DNA of 40,786 nt from Verrucomicrobiales bacterium (GTDB lineage Bacteria; Verrucomicrobiota; Verrucomicrobiia; Limisphaerales; UBA9464): assembly GCA_005805505.1 (NCBI GenBank), contig SYMJ01000241.1:1-40786 (forward strand), in the 5' to 3' direction. The translations under genes and the position numbers were made by a program. The notes beneath the pieces are model-generated. The model did no database searches. It had not been told where the DNA came from and saw nothing but the letters and a program-made list of their open reading frames with translations. Position 1 is the stretch's first letter; each line of letters begins with the position of its first letter. Below, in pieces: positions 13,993 to 22,702 of this stretch.

Positions 13993-15339
13993 TCAGATTT
14001 GCTCGAAGTAGCGCTGCTTTTCCCAGTCGGTCACCGCGTTGCTAAAAGCCTGATGTTCGAGGCGGGCGTGGTGCACTGAAAAGTCGACAACCCCGTCGCC
14101 GAAGGCCTCGCGGGCCAGGCGCGACCCGTTGAAGAGGTCGGCAGCCTCGATCAGACTCGAGGGCAGGCGCGGCAACTTCGGATCGATATAGGCATTGCCG
14201 GAATACGGCTCACCGCAGTCGAGCCCCTCATCGATGCCCGCCAACCCCGCCGCAATCATGGCCGCAAAAGCCAGGTATGGATTGGCATCAGCCCCGGGCA
14301 TGCGGTTCTCCGGGCGGTAACCATTACCCTGCCCCACCACGCGGAACCCGGTGGTCCGGTTGTCCTGGGCCCAAGCCATGCGGGTCGGAGCCCAGCTCCC
14401 GGCCTGATAGCGTTTGTAGCTGTTAATCGTCGGACCGTAGAACAGGCACAACTCAGGAGAATATTTCAGCAACCCGCCCAAGAATTGCCGGAACATCGTG
14501 GAACCCGTCTTGGCCTTCGGATCCCAGAACAAGTTGCGGCCGGCCTTCCACAGGCTCATGTGAATATGACAGGAGTTCCCCGCCTCGGTCGGTGCCACCT
14601 TGGCCATAAAGCTCACCGACTTGCCGTGCTGTCCGGCGATCTCTTTGACCCCCTGCTTAAAGACGACATGTCGATCGGCCATCTCCATGGCCTCGCCGTA
14701 GGTGAAATTAATCTCATGCTGACCCCGGCTCCACTCGCCCTTGCTGCTCTCGATCGGCACACCCGCGGCCGTGAGTCCGTTGCGGATGGCCCGCATCAGC
14801 GGCTCATCGCGGCCGGGCTGCATCAAGTGGTAATCGATGCGGTAATCGCTCGAAGGTTTGAGATTCCGATAACCGGCTTCGAAGGCAGCACCGTAAGTCT
14901 GCTCATAGAGATAAAACTCCAACTCGCTGGCGCAGAAGCAGGTGAGCCCGCGTTCCTTGAGCCGATCCAACTGGCGGCGCAACACCGAGCGCGGAGCTTC
15001 GGCCACCGGCGACCCGTTGGCGTGGCGGAAGTCGCAAAGGACCAACGCCGAACCCGGAAGCCAGGGCATCAGCCGGAACGTGGCCGTATCGGGCAGCATC
15101 TCAAAATCACCGAAACCCGAATCCCAATTGGCGACGGCAAACCCATCCAGCGGATCCATGTCGAGGTTGACCGTGAGCAAGTAGCTACAGCCATGGGTCC
15201 CATGGGACACCACTGACTCCAGAAAATGGCCTGCATGGAAACGCTTGCCCACGAGTCGGCCAAACGGATCGGGGATGGCCACGAGGACCGTGTCGACGGC
15301 ACCCGACTTAACCTGGGCCTTGAGCTGTTGGAGAGTCAT
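13993..15339 (-). CDS. Glutamine synthetase family gamma-glutamyl-amine ligase
   Basis: The 448-aa protein has the GS fold: N-terminal beta-grasp with DPFGRLVGKRF, the metal/Glu-binding SELEFYLYE, EWSRGQHEINF, the KVAPTEAGNSCHIHMS block, arginine-rich SWAPTRMAWAQDNRTTGFRV, and the terminal RPENRMPGADANPYLAFAA. These features match PuuA-like ligases, which join glutamate to an amine, rather than housekeeping GlnA. The adenylylation-site loop of GlnA is not evident. The ATG at 15339 is chosen over longer readings, which would overlap the aldehyde dehydrogenase gene. It is the last gene of a four-gene operon (28 bp after the aldehyde dehydrogenase). The ligase probably activates an amine or amino alcohol as its gamma-glutamyl amide. 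The exact substrate is not readable from sequence. Confidence 0.85.
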   Translation of the reverse strand: MTLQQLKAQVKSGAVDTVLVAIPDPFGRLVGKRFHAGHFLESVVSHGTHGCSYLLTVNLDMDPLDGFAVANWDSGFGDFEMLPDTATFRLMPWLPGSALVLCDFRHANGSPVAEAPRSVLRRQLDRLKERGLTCFCASELEFYLYEQTYGAAFEAGYRNLKPSSDYRIDYHLMQPGRDEPLMRAIRNGLTAAGVPIESSKGEWSRGQHEINFTYGEAMEMADRHVVFKQGVKEIAGQHGKSVSFMAKVAPTEAGNSCHIHMSLWKAGRNLFWDPKAKTGSTMFRQFLGGLLKYSPELCLFYGPTINSYKRYQAGSWAPTRMAWAQDNRTTGFRVVGQGNGYRPENRMPGADANPYLAFAAMIAAGLAGIDEGLDCGEPYSGNAYIDPKLPRLPSSLIEAADLFNGSRLAREAFGDGVVDFSVHHARLEHQAFSNAVTDWEKQRYFEQI

Positions 15340-15367
15340 ACTGAGATGGAGTGGGAAGAGATGCTGG

Positions 15368-16795
15368 TTATTCGGCCACGTACACGTTCTTAACCTCTGA
15401 GTAGCCTTCCATCGCAGCCATGCCGAGGTCGCGGCCCAGCCCGCTCTGCTTGAAGCCTCCGAACGGAGCCTCCACATGAACGCTGCTGTGACTGTTGATA
15501 GAGAGCACGCCACTCTGAATCGCTCGGGTCACCCGAAATGCGCGAGAGAGATTGTTTGTCCAGACCGAGCCGCTCAGGCCATACGGCGATGCGTTCACGT
15601 CGCGCAGCATTGCCGCCTCGTCATCAAACGGAACCACCGCTGCAACCGGGCCGAAAATCTCCTCGCGCCAGCAGCGGTCTTCGGGAGCGACACCCGTGAG
15701 GATCGTGGGCTCCAGATAGAAGCCCGCCGAGGGCAAGCGCCCTCCCCCGCACACCACCGTGCTGCCGCACCGTCGCGCGTCTGCAAGATAGTCTTCGACC
15801 ACCTGCCGCTGCGCGGAGGAGACCAAAGGGCCCAGTTGGGTTGCCTCATTCAAAGGATCGCCCACGATGAGCTTGCGGGTGGCCGCCGCGAATCGTTCCA
15901 CGAATTGTTCGTACACCGGGCGTTCGACATAGACCCGGCTTCGGGCGCAGCAGTCTTGGCCCGTGTTAGCGAAGACGGACATCGGTGCGGCATCGGCCGC
16001 CTTCTCCCAGTCGGCATCAGCGAAGATAATGTTGGGTGATTTACCCCCCAATTCGAGCGAGATCCGAGTCAGGTTCCGCGCGGCCAGCTCCATGATCCGG
16101 CGCCCCACCTCGGTGGAACCGGTGAAGGACACCTTACGGACCAGCGGGTGAGTCACCAACGCGTCACCCAGAGTTCCGCCAGGACCGGTGATTACCTGCA
16201 GAACGCCCGCGGGCAGTCCGGCCGCGTGGGCCAGTTCTCCCAATTTCAGCGCGGTGAGCGGCGAAATGGAGGCTGGTTTCAGCAACACGGCATTCCCGGC
16301 GGCCAGCGCCGGAGCTACCTTCCAGCAGGCGATGGCAAAGGGGAAATTCCACGGCACGATGGCTGAGATGACTCCCAGCGGTTGGCGCAGTGTGAAGTCG
16401 AGGCCTCCGCGGGCGACCGGAATGGTCTGACCGTAGAACCGGCTAATGCCTCCCGCGTAATATTCAAAAACCCGCGCCCCCAGAGCGACTTCATCTCGTG
16501 CATCGGCCAGTGGCTTGCCCACCTGCAGAACCTCTAGCCGAGCCAACTCCTCGGCATTTTCTCGGATCACAGCGGCGATCTTAAAAAGCACCGAGGCTCG
16601 CTTGCCCGGGGCCAAATCACGCCAACCACTCTCAAACGCCTGGTGGGCAGAGATCGCGGCTGCATCGACTTCCTTCACCGTGGCGGCATCGATTTCCGCG
16701 AATACTTCGGCCGTGGCAGGATTAATCAATCGCGTCTTCGGAGTGCCGTCGACCCCGATGTAGCGGCCGTCCAGAAACAATTGGTGAGGAATCAT
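15368..16795 (-). CDS. NAD(P)-dependent aldehyde dehydrogenase
   Basis: The 475-aa protein is a full-length ALDH-superfamily enzyme. Asn150 (VPWNFPF), Glu248 (LELGGKSPN) and Cys282 (NTGQDCCARSR) form the catalytic set, FTGSTEVG (224-231) binds the cofactor, and EEIFGPV and PFGGFKQSGLGRDLG lie near the C-terminus. It is closest in style to the betaine/aminoaldehyde dehydrogenases, which include PuuC. Oxidation of a gamma-glutamyl-aminoaldehyde to the acid would fit the neighbouring ligase, alcohol dehydrogenase and amidotransferase genes. The gap to the alcohol dehydrogenase upstream is 50 bp. Confidence 0.92.
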   Translation of the reverse strand: MIPHQLFLDGRYIGVDGTPKTRLINPATAEVFAEIDAATVKEVDAAAISAHQAFESGWRDLAPGKRASVLFKIAAVIRENAEELARLEVLQVGKPLADARDEVALGARVFEYYAGGISRFYGQTIPVARGGLDFTLRQPLGVISAIVPWNFPFAIACWKVAPALAAGNAVLLKPASISPLTALKLGELAHAAGLPAGVLQVITGPGGTLGDALVTHPLVRKVSFTGSTEVGRRIMELAARNLTRISLELGGKSPNIIFADADWEKAADAAPMSVFANTGQDCCARSRVYVERPVYEQFVERFAAATRKLIVGDPLNEATQLGPLVSSAQRQVVEDYLADARRCGSTVVCGGGRLPSAGFYLEPTILTGVAPEDRCWREEIFGPVAAVVPFDDEAAMLRDVNASPYGLSGSVWTNNLSRAFRVTRAIQSGVLSINSHSSVHVEAPFGGFKQSGLGRDLGMAAMEGYSEVKNVYVAE

Positions 16796-16845
16796 GGGAG
16801 GAGTTGAGGAAAAGGATTGGGGAAGCAGGTATGGAGCGTCGTTTG

Positions 16846-18000
16846 TCAGAGAACTTCGAGGTACAGAGCTCGCAAGTCTTCGATAGTGACTGGCACGGCA
16901 TTGGTCCGGTGGCAGGGGTCTTCCCAGGCCTGGGCCACCAGTGCGTCGAGATGCTCGGGGCGCACCCCGTGCTGCGAGAGCTTCTTATTCAAGCCCAACC
17001 CCGCCAAGAAGGACTCCACGAAGGCGATCGTAACTTGGTCTACTTCGACGTCGGAGAGTTTGACTACCTCCAGCCCAGCGGCCTGTCCCACACGTCGGTA
17101 TATCCCCGGACGGCGCGCACTACAGAAACGCATGCTGGCCACCAAGCACAGGGCGTTGGCCAATCCATGGTGCATTCCGCAGATGGAAGACAGCGGGTGC
17201 GCCAATGAGTGGACCACTCCCAGATCCTTCTGAAAAGCCACAGCGCCCATGGCTGCCGCCACGAGCATATGGCCGCGGGCTTCCAGGTCCTTGCCATCGC
17301 GATACGCCTTGGGAAGCGCTTCAAAGATCAACCGAACCCCCTCGAGAGCAATGCCATCGCACATCGGATGGAAAGACGGACAGGTGAAGCTTTCGATGCA
17401 GTGGGTCAGTGCATCGGCCCCGGTCGCAGCGGTCAGGTGAGGCGGCAATCCCACCGTCAGCGCTGGGTCCAGGATCACCAGTTTGGCCAACATTTCAGGA
17501 TTGAAGAGCACCGCCTTACGGTGAGTGGAATCGAGGGTGATCACTGAGCTGCGCCCCACCTCACTACCAGTGCCCGCGGTGGTGGGGATGGCCACCAACG
17601 GCAGCAGGCCACTCCAGTCGGACTCCTCGTAGAACTTCGAGAGATCGTAGCCGGGGCGAAGCGCCAACAGACGCGCGGCCTTACCGGCATCCAAGGGGCT
17701 TCCACCGCCAATGGCGATCACCCCGTCGCACTGATGATCCCTCAGAGCGGCGGCCGCCTGACGCACATCTTCCTCGACCGGATTGGGATGAACCCCATCA
17801 AAGACGAACCACGTCTTGCCTTGATTATCGGCACCCATTACCGCAGCGAGCTGGGCGAAAGCATCGGTCTTCACCAGTCCCCCATCGGTGACCACGAGCG
17901 GACGGTGCACACCCAGTTTAACTAGGGCAGCCGGCAATTCAGCCAGCGCGCCAGCGCCGTAGAGAGTTCGAGTCGGGAAAGAAAAGGCAGTCAGGCTCAT
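16846..18000 (-). CDS. Iron-containing (group III) alcohol dehydrogenase
   Basis: This 384-aa Fe-ADH has the NAD-binding GGGSPLDAGKA (98-108) and PTTAGTGSE (139-147). The metal ligands appear intact: Asp196 and His200 (GADALTHCIES), His268 (HSLAHPL) and His278 (GMHHGLAN). The C-terminal DPCHRTNAVPV corresponds to the D-C-TNPR motif of the family. Such enzymes interconvert primary alcohols and aldehydes. Between an aldehyde dehydrogenase and a gamma-glutamyl ligase, it probably oxidises the hydroxyl group of a gamma-glutamylated amino alcohol, a step that an FAD amine oxidase performs in putrescine operons. Confidence 0.92.
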   Translation of the reverse strand: MSLTAFSFPTRTLYGAGALAELPAALVKLGVHRPLVVTDGGLVKTDAFAQLAAVMGADNQGKTWFVFDGVHPNPVEEDVRQAAAALRDHQCDGVIAIGGGSPLDAGKAARLLALRPGYDLSKFYEESDWSGLLPLVAIPTTAGTGSEVGRSSVITLDSTHRKAVLFNPEMLAKLVILDPALTVGLPPHLTAATGADALTHCIESFTCPSFHPMCDGIALEGVRLIFEALPKAYRDGKDLEARGHMLVAAAMGAVAFQKDLGVVHSLAHPLSSICGMHHGLANALCLVASMRFCSARRPGIYRRVGQAAGLEVVKLSDVEVDQVTIAFVESFLAGLGLNKKLSQHGVRPEHLDALVAQAWEDPCHRTNAVPVTIEDLRALYLEVL

Positions 18001-18049
18001 GTTGTTTAGGTCGAAGGAGATTGTTGCAATCGGGTCATTGGGCCAAGGG

Positions 18050-18793
18050 TCATCCCTGAACGAAATGGTGCAGAAAATTGTGCAAAATTTTCTGTCCCCA
18101 GGGTGTCGACTGCAAGTTGTCCAACACCTCGTCTAGATTAAAACGAACACGCGGGCGCCACAACTCGCGTCGTGGATTCCAAATTAAGCGAAGTATTTCA
18201 GGATCCGTCTCTGGGTGGAACTGGACCCCATGGAGCAGTTGCGTGGAGTCTTGAATTCCCTGAATTGGTGCAAAGGTGCCGGCCACCGTATGGGTCACCC
18301 CACTTGGAAGATCGGACACCACATCGGAATGGCTCGAGAGCACATCAAAGCTGTCTGGAATTTTATCAAACAACTTCGACATTCGACCAGCTGGAGTGAG
18401 TGTCACCGGAGTATTTCCCAGCTCCAGGCCTTGCGGATCTGGCGCCACCTTCGCTCCCAAAACTCGGGCCATGAGTTGGTGGCCATAGCACACCCCAAGA
18501 ACCGGCACCCCGGAATCTCGGCATCGAAGAATCCACTCGCCCAACTGCACGTTGACCGGGTCGTCATTCCAAGCATCTCGGGGCGAGCCACTGAGAATGA
18601 CCCCGTCCCATTCCGCCGGCGAATGCAACGGATTGATGTCCGATTCGACACCGACCCTGCACCACTCCACCGGCATAGATTTGGGAGTCCACCGGGTAAA
18701 CCAACCGCAGACATCCCGACGGAGATCCGGCTCCAAACCCGGCGGCCAAATCACCGAATCCACCAACAACACCCGTCTAGTGCGCATTGCCAT
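18050..18793 (-). CDS. Class I glutamine amidotransferase-like hydrolase
   Basis: This is a stand-alone GATase1 domain of the GuaA-like type, 247 aa. The triad is visible as Cys102 (LGVCYGHQLMA), His193 and Glu195 (GVQFHPETD). There is no synthetase domain, so it is more likely a hydrolase of gamma-glutamyl amides, as PuuD-type enzymes are, releasing glutamate from the end product of the operon. It is the first gene of the minus-strand operon and lies 49 bp before the alcohol dehydrogenase. ATGs at 18793 and 18787 are both possible starts. Confidence 0.85.
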   Translation of the reverse strand: MAMRTRRVLLVDSVIWPPGLEPDLRRDVCGWFTRWTPKSMPVEWCRVGVESDINPLHSPAEWDGVILSGSPRDAWNDDPVNVQLGEWILRCRDSGVPVLGVCYGHQLMARVLGAKVAPDPQGLELGNTPVTLTPAGRMSKLFDKIPDSFDVLSSHSDVVSDLPSGVTHTVAGTFAPIQGIQDSTQLLHGVQFHPETDPEILRLIWNPRRELWRPRVRFNLDEVLDNLQSTPWGQKILHNFLHHFVQG

Positions 18794-18959
18794 TGTCTTC
18801 CAACAGGAAACGGCACCCGGTCAACCCATTGCCAGAGGATTCTCGCGACAAGCCAAACTAGACACTTTTGAAACCCTGAGCACCGACATTACTACTGAAG
18901 ACTTCCTCATCCTAAACAGTCCTAAACAGCCAGTCCCAATCAGCGATTCATCGAGAAAC

Positions 18960-19937
18960 TTACCCGAGCGCATCGACCCGTAGATCTCGAAGCGTCGACA
19001 GATCTGACCAAGGTGCACCACGGATAGGACGCGCCCCGTCTCGGCGTTTAGACCCAAAGGACGCACGGTATCGGAAGAAAACTGCATCAACGAACTTGCG
19101 GGAGCCCAGCGCCACCCCATCGGTCAAGTGTCGGACCCTGAGTCGCAGGATTTCAGCCTCGCTCAACTTTCCTCCCTTCAAGAGCACCGAACGAATGGTT
19201 TCCCGATCCAATTCCCGCTTTGAGCTATGCCCACCAACGCCTGCCTGAACGAACATAGATTCCCTATAACGAGCTGCTGCTTGCCCCCAATTCGGCATCG
19301 AGAAAACCCTCATAATTCCTCGTTGCAAATCCCTTTGCCCTACCAAAGCCGCCGAGTAGCCGCAGAATCGATAATCCTTAGGATCACCCACCAGACCTGC
19401 CCGCACTGGATTGAGATCAATGTAAGCAGCGACCGTCCGCAAAGCCCTAGGCGAGTCCTCCACCAGCACACTTTTGAAGCGTTCCGCCCAAAGAGTACCA
19501 AAGCGTTCCGTCCGTCGATTGTACCAGCGACTGAAACGCTGTTTGAATTCCTTCATAAACACCGACACATCGCCCATTCGCCCTAGAAGCGTCTGGCGAA
19601 TGTGTCCCGGCATCTGGCCCTTGCCCTGCCCCATCATCGCATCCCGCGCCAGAACCACCAAAAAACCTTGCGACCCATAGAAACCTTCGGCCCTAAGGAA
19701 CAGCTCCTCATCACTCAACGCCACAGCCTTTGGAACCCGCAACAGCAGATGGAAATGATTCCCCATCATGCAATAAGTGATCACCTCCAACCCGCAGAAC
19801 CGAGCCAGCGGCATCAACAGATCCACCAACCGAGCCTTGCACAAATCATCCAGCAGCATCTGCCCGCCCACCGTCCGTGAAACGCAGTGGTAGACAGCAC
19901 CTTCAGAGCCCCCCCCTTTAATCCGCGCCAACCTCAT
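18960..19937 (-). CDS. RAYT-type Y1/HUH transposase
   Basis: This 325-aa protein is of the REP-associated tyrosine transposase / IS200-like Y1 family. The HUH metal motif is His61-Phe-His63 (MGNHFHLLLR), and the probable nucleophile is Tyr139 (FSRWYNRRTERFG). FGTLWAERFKSVLVED and YIDLNPVRAGLV are family hallmarks. A further 110-residue C-terminal extension includes LTDGVALGSRKFVD. The frame is intact. The flanks (18794-18959 and 19938-20040) show no GTAG palindromes. They share only a loose TTTTGAAA...CCCTGAG similarity, and CCTAAACAGT/C repeats in tandem at 18911-18930. RAYTs process REP sequences; a REP-like array is present 18.7 kb away at 1-226. Confidence 0.88.
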   Translation of the reverse strand: MRLARIKGGGSEGAVYHCVSRTVGGQMLLDDLCKARLVDLLMPLARFCGLEVITYCMMGNHFHLLLRVPKAVALSDEELFLRAEGFYGSQGFLVVLARDAMMGQGKGQMPGHIRQTLLGRMGDVSVFMKEFKQRFSRWYNRRTERFGTLWAERFKSVLVEDSPRALRTVAAYIDLNPVRAGLVGDPKDYRFCGYSAALVGQRDLQRGIMRVFSMPNWGQAAARYRESMFVQAGVGGHSSKRELDRETIRSVLLKGGKLSEAEILRLRVRHLTDGVALGSRKFVDAVFFRYRASFGSKRRDGARPIRGAPWSDLSTLRDLRVDALG

Positions 19938-20040
19938 ATTTTGAAATCTAGACCCTGAGACCCAAGCAAGTCAAAAATATTGAACCTGTCACTTTATTTG
20001 GGTTTGACTGGTTGACTGTTGGGAACTGGTGCTCTATCGA

Positions 20041-21297
20041 ATGCTCCTTCACTTTATGAGGGTTTTAAATTCTTGGGTTTCGTTCGCTTTGGGTTCGTTG
20101 GTGGCTTTGTCTGCTTTCGGGGCGGATTGGCCTCAGTGGCGGGGTGATTCCCGCAGGGACCATTCTCCAGACAAGGGCTTGCTGGCTCAGTGGCCTCAGG
20201 AGGGGCCAAAACAGGTCTGGTCATTCAACAATGCAGGCTTGGGTTATGCCGGCTTCGCGATTGCGAAAAACTCTCTGTTCACAATGGGTCTGCGGGATGG
20301 ACAGGAATTTCTGATAGCAGTGGATGCTTCCACTGGAAAAGAATTGTGGAGCTCTTCAGCGGGCCAAAAATACCCGAATGGTTGGGGAGATGGCCCTCGA
20401 ATGACTCCGACGGTGGATGGTGATCGAGTCTTCGCAATCGGTGGACAGGGCTTGCTGATTTGCGTCGAGGCCAAGAACGGAAAATTAATCTGGTCCAAGA
20501 ATCTGGTGACCGATCTGGGCGGTCAGCTCCAAGATTGGGGTTATACGGAATCCCCACTGGTGGTGGGCGATATTGTGATCTGTACCCCGGGCGGAGCTCA
20601 GGGAACTCTCGCAGGGTTGGACAAATCCTCCGGTGCAGTCCGATGGCGCACTTCAGGGCTTACGGACAAGGCTCAGTATTCTTCTCCAATCTTGATCCAA
20701 CACGACGGCCAACCTCAGGTCGTCCAGTTGGTGATGAATCGCTTCTTCGGGGTTTCCCCCAAGGATGGCTCCGTTCTATGGAAGAAAGACTTTCCAGGAC
20801 GGGTGGCCGTCATTCCTACCCCCATCTATGAGGACGGGATCGTTTATGTGACCGCTGGATATGGTGTGGGATGTGAGGCGGTTCGCCTGGGCACAAATAA
20901 CTCAATCGCTCCACTTTACTCCAACAAGGTGATGAAAAATCACCATGGCGGGGTTGTTTGCGTCGACGGATACCTTTACGGCCACTCCGACGGGGCCGGT
21001 TGGGTCTGCCAAGAACTCAAAACCGGCAAAGAAATATGGTCCCACAAGGGTTTTGGGAAGGGATCAGTCACCTACGCCGATGGAAAGCTCATTTGCCTCG
21101 ATGAGCGCAATGGGGATGTCGCTCTGGTGGAGGCCAGTATTCAGGGGTGGAAGGAGTTGAGCCGCTTCAAACTGGCTCCTCTGAGCTCCAAACGGAGTTC
21201 TCAGGGGGGGATTTGGCCGCACCCGGTCGTCGTCAACGGACGACTCTACCTGCGCGATCAGGAGTTGCTCCATTGCTTCAACGTGAAGTCCCCGTGA
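20041..21297 (+). CDS. Exported PQQ-like beta-propeller protein
   Basis: The 418-aa protein has a signal peptide (VLNSWVSFALGSLVALSAFG), then DWPQWRGD, a mature N-terminus common to PVC-group propellers. Repeated blades follow with AVDASTGKELWS, CVEAKNGKLIWSK and GLDKSSGAVRWRT, each carrying the A-D-TGK--W signature. It belongs to the BamB/PQQ-like group without evidence that it binds PQQ. The start is uncertain: GTG at 20029, ATG at 20041 or ATG at 20056. A paralogue lies at 37087-38394. It is probably periplasmic; the function is unknown. Confidence 0.82.
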   Translation: MLLHFMRVLNSWVSFALGSLVALSAFGADWPQWRGDSRRDHSPDKGLLAQWPQEGPKQVWSFNNAGLGYAGFAIAKNSLFTMGLRDGQEFLIAVDASTGKELWSSSAGQKYPNGWGDGPRMTPTVDGDRVFAIGGQGLLICVEAKNGKLIWSKNLVTDLGGQLQDWGYTESPLVVGDIVICTPGGAQGTLAGLDKSSGAVRWRTSGLTDKAQYSSPILIQHDGQPQVVQLVMNRFFGVSPKDGSVLWKKDFPGRVAVIPTPIYEDGIVYVTAGYGVGCEAVRLGTNNSIAPLYSNKVMKNHHGGVVCVDGYLYGHSDGAGWVCQELKTGKEIWSHKGFGKGSVTYADGKLICLDERNGDVALVEASIQGWKELSRFKLAPLSSKRSSQGGIWPHPVVVNGRLYLRDQELLHCFNVKSP

Positions 21298-21318
21298 CGG
21301 TCTCTGGATTGAAGATCA

Positions 21319-21415
21319 ATGACCGGTAGGCCTCTATCTCTCTATTGGCCGACTCTTCTTCCCCTGCTCCTTTTGGCTTGCTCCGCCGATTCCCCACCCA
21401 CTAGGCCACTGTTCA
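21319..21415 (+). pseudogene. Possible truncated lipoprotein gene
   Basis: An ATG 21 bp after the propeller gene opens a frame beginning MTGRPLSLYWPTLLPLLLLACSADS, a convincing lipoprotein signal with the lipobox LLAC. About 33 residues in, it enters the region antisense to the FkbM methyltransferase gene and stops at 21501 without protein-like sequence. This looks like the 5' end of a former lipoprotein gene cut when the neighbouring gene arrived. It could also be a chance hydrophobic frame. Confidence 0.4.
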
Positions 21416-22249
21416 TTACTCCCGCGAGGCATGAAGGTCGCACCAAAACTCGCGTCCATGGGAGGTCCAGTGCCGATAATGGCGGTGCCACAGGGCTTTG
21501 ACCGCATCACCGGACACCCATGTTCCCGTCAGGTTTGATCCAAAATCGCCTGAGGAACCGATCGGAAAATCACGACCCGGAAACCGCCGGGACCGCTGCC
21601 CCAATGCCCGGATCCGTTGATAACCCGCCAGTTTGCGGATGAGGCGGAATGGCCACGCCCGATGCGCCGTCAGGATTCTGGGAAATTGTGCCGTCCAACC
21701 CAATGGCCCAGACCAATCGTCGATCGGAAGCAATGAACTTTGCTCCACTAGCATAAATCGTCGGTAGCCCAGCGCCTCACAAGCATCCACCAAGGCCACA
21801 TCGGAGACCTCCACCGACAGGTAATCGGGCAAGCCCACTTCGCGGAGTCCATCGAGGCAGAAATGGTCAGCACTTTCGATGTCCACTTTGAGGTAGTGCG
21901 GAACCCCGTGTTGACGCAGTAGATCTCCAAAGCGGAGGGCGGGCACTGTCACCTTCCGATGCCGATGGCCGCCGCGAGCCGCGCTGGCCACGTCGAGTGC
22001 GCTCCATTCCGGATGATCTTCGTTGATCCAGAACTCCACTTCGCCAGGTTCTCCCGCCACGGCCACGTTCTGAATCACCAACCGGCCATCGCGAACGGCT
22101 TCTGGAAAACGGGCCGCTACTTGACCACAGAAAGCCTCGTTGGCCTCAACGGCAACGACTCTGAAACCGCATTCGAGATAGAATCCCGCGTCGTCACCAT
22201 TGTTCATCCCCACATCAAAGATGAGGTCCGGAGTGGGTGACGTGTTCAT
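21416..22249 (-). CDS. FkbM family methyltransferase
   Basis: The 277-aa protein has a SAM-dependent methyltransferase fold. IFDVGMNNGDDAGFYLECGF is the SAM-binding loop, VVAVEANEAFCGQVAARF is motif II, and LKVDIESADHFCLDGL is the usual FkbM D-EG/S-D region. The mid part (SVEVSDVALVDACEALGYRR) matches the family's C-terminal domain. FkbM proteins O-methylate sugars or natural products. The substrate cannot be deduced: the gene stands alone between a propeller gene and the LamG gene, with no glycosyltransferases nearby. Confidence 0.85.
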   Translation of the reverse strand: MNTSPTPDLIFDVGMNNGDDAGFYLECGFRVVAVEANEAFCGQVAARFPEAVRDGRLVIQNVAVAGEPGEVEFWINEDHPEWSALDVASAARGGHRHRKVTVPALRFGDLLRQHGVPHYLKVDIESADHFCLDGLREVGLPDYLSVEVSDVALVDACEALGYRRFMLVEQSSLLPIDDWSGPLGWTAQFPRILTAHRAWPFRLIRKLAGYQRIRALGQRSRRFPGRDFPIGSSGDFGSNLTGTWVSGDAVKALWHRHYRHWTSHGREFWCDLHASRE

Positions 22250-22702
22250 TGGGGGAAAAGCTAATGACGCCCGCGCTTGGAGAACAGATTTTTGGTAAGA
22301 GCACCGGGCTCCACGAATCGAACCTCGGAAACCAGATCGTAAATCGGCGAAGGGGCGACTGATTGAGCCCCAGATCAGCTAGCAGCCCGATTTCCCACCG
22401 GCACGAAAAGCGACAATCAGCCATCAAGTCTGTTTAACGCACCGTTATCCACCATTTGTTCAAATCCATACTTATCAGCGTCAAAATTTTCCTAGTACTG
22501 CGACCTCCCTTGACTTGAAGCGCACCGGCTGAAATCTCGTAACCCAAGGTTCATGCAATCGTGACACTCCATAAAATCGCTTTTTAAATTTCCGGCATCG
22601 CCTGGTAGGCGAATCGTCAGAAACAAAGGCGTTTTGGGGGAAAACGGGGTCCATCGGCTACTAACCCGGCCGGCGGTATCTGAGGCAAACCTTGTAACAA
22701 CC
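22250..22702 (+). promoter_or_regulatory. Upstream region and leader of the LamG protein gene
   Basis: These 453 bases lie between the divergent FkbM and LamG genes and hold no gene I can support. Weak promoter candidates for the LamG gene are TTCATG (22550-22555) with TAAAAT (22572-22577), spacing 16, and TTGACT at 22510-22515 without a good -10. After TAAAAT there is a leader of roughly 120 bases containing a TCGCC/GGCGA hairpin near 22600-22616 and a CCGGCCGG segment near 22670. No known riboswitch consensus was recognised. Confidence 0.35.

Noticed and set aside
22300-22330. T-arm-like sequence (GGTTCGATTC on the minus strand)
   Set aside because: The flanking bases do not form a 5-bp T-stem, and no acceptor, D or anticodon arm could be placed.
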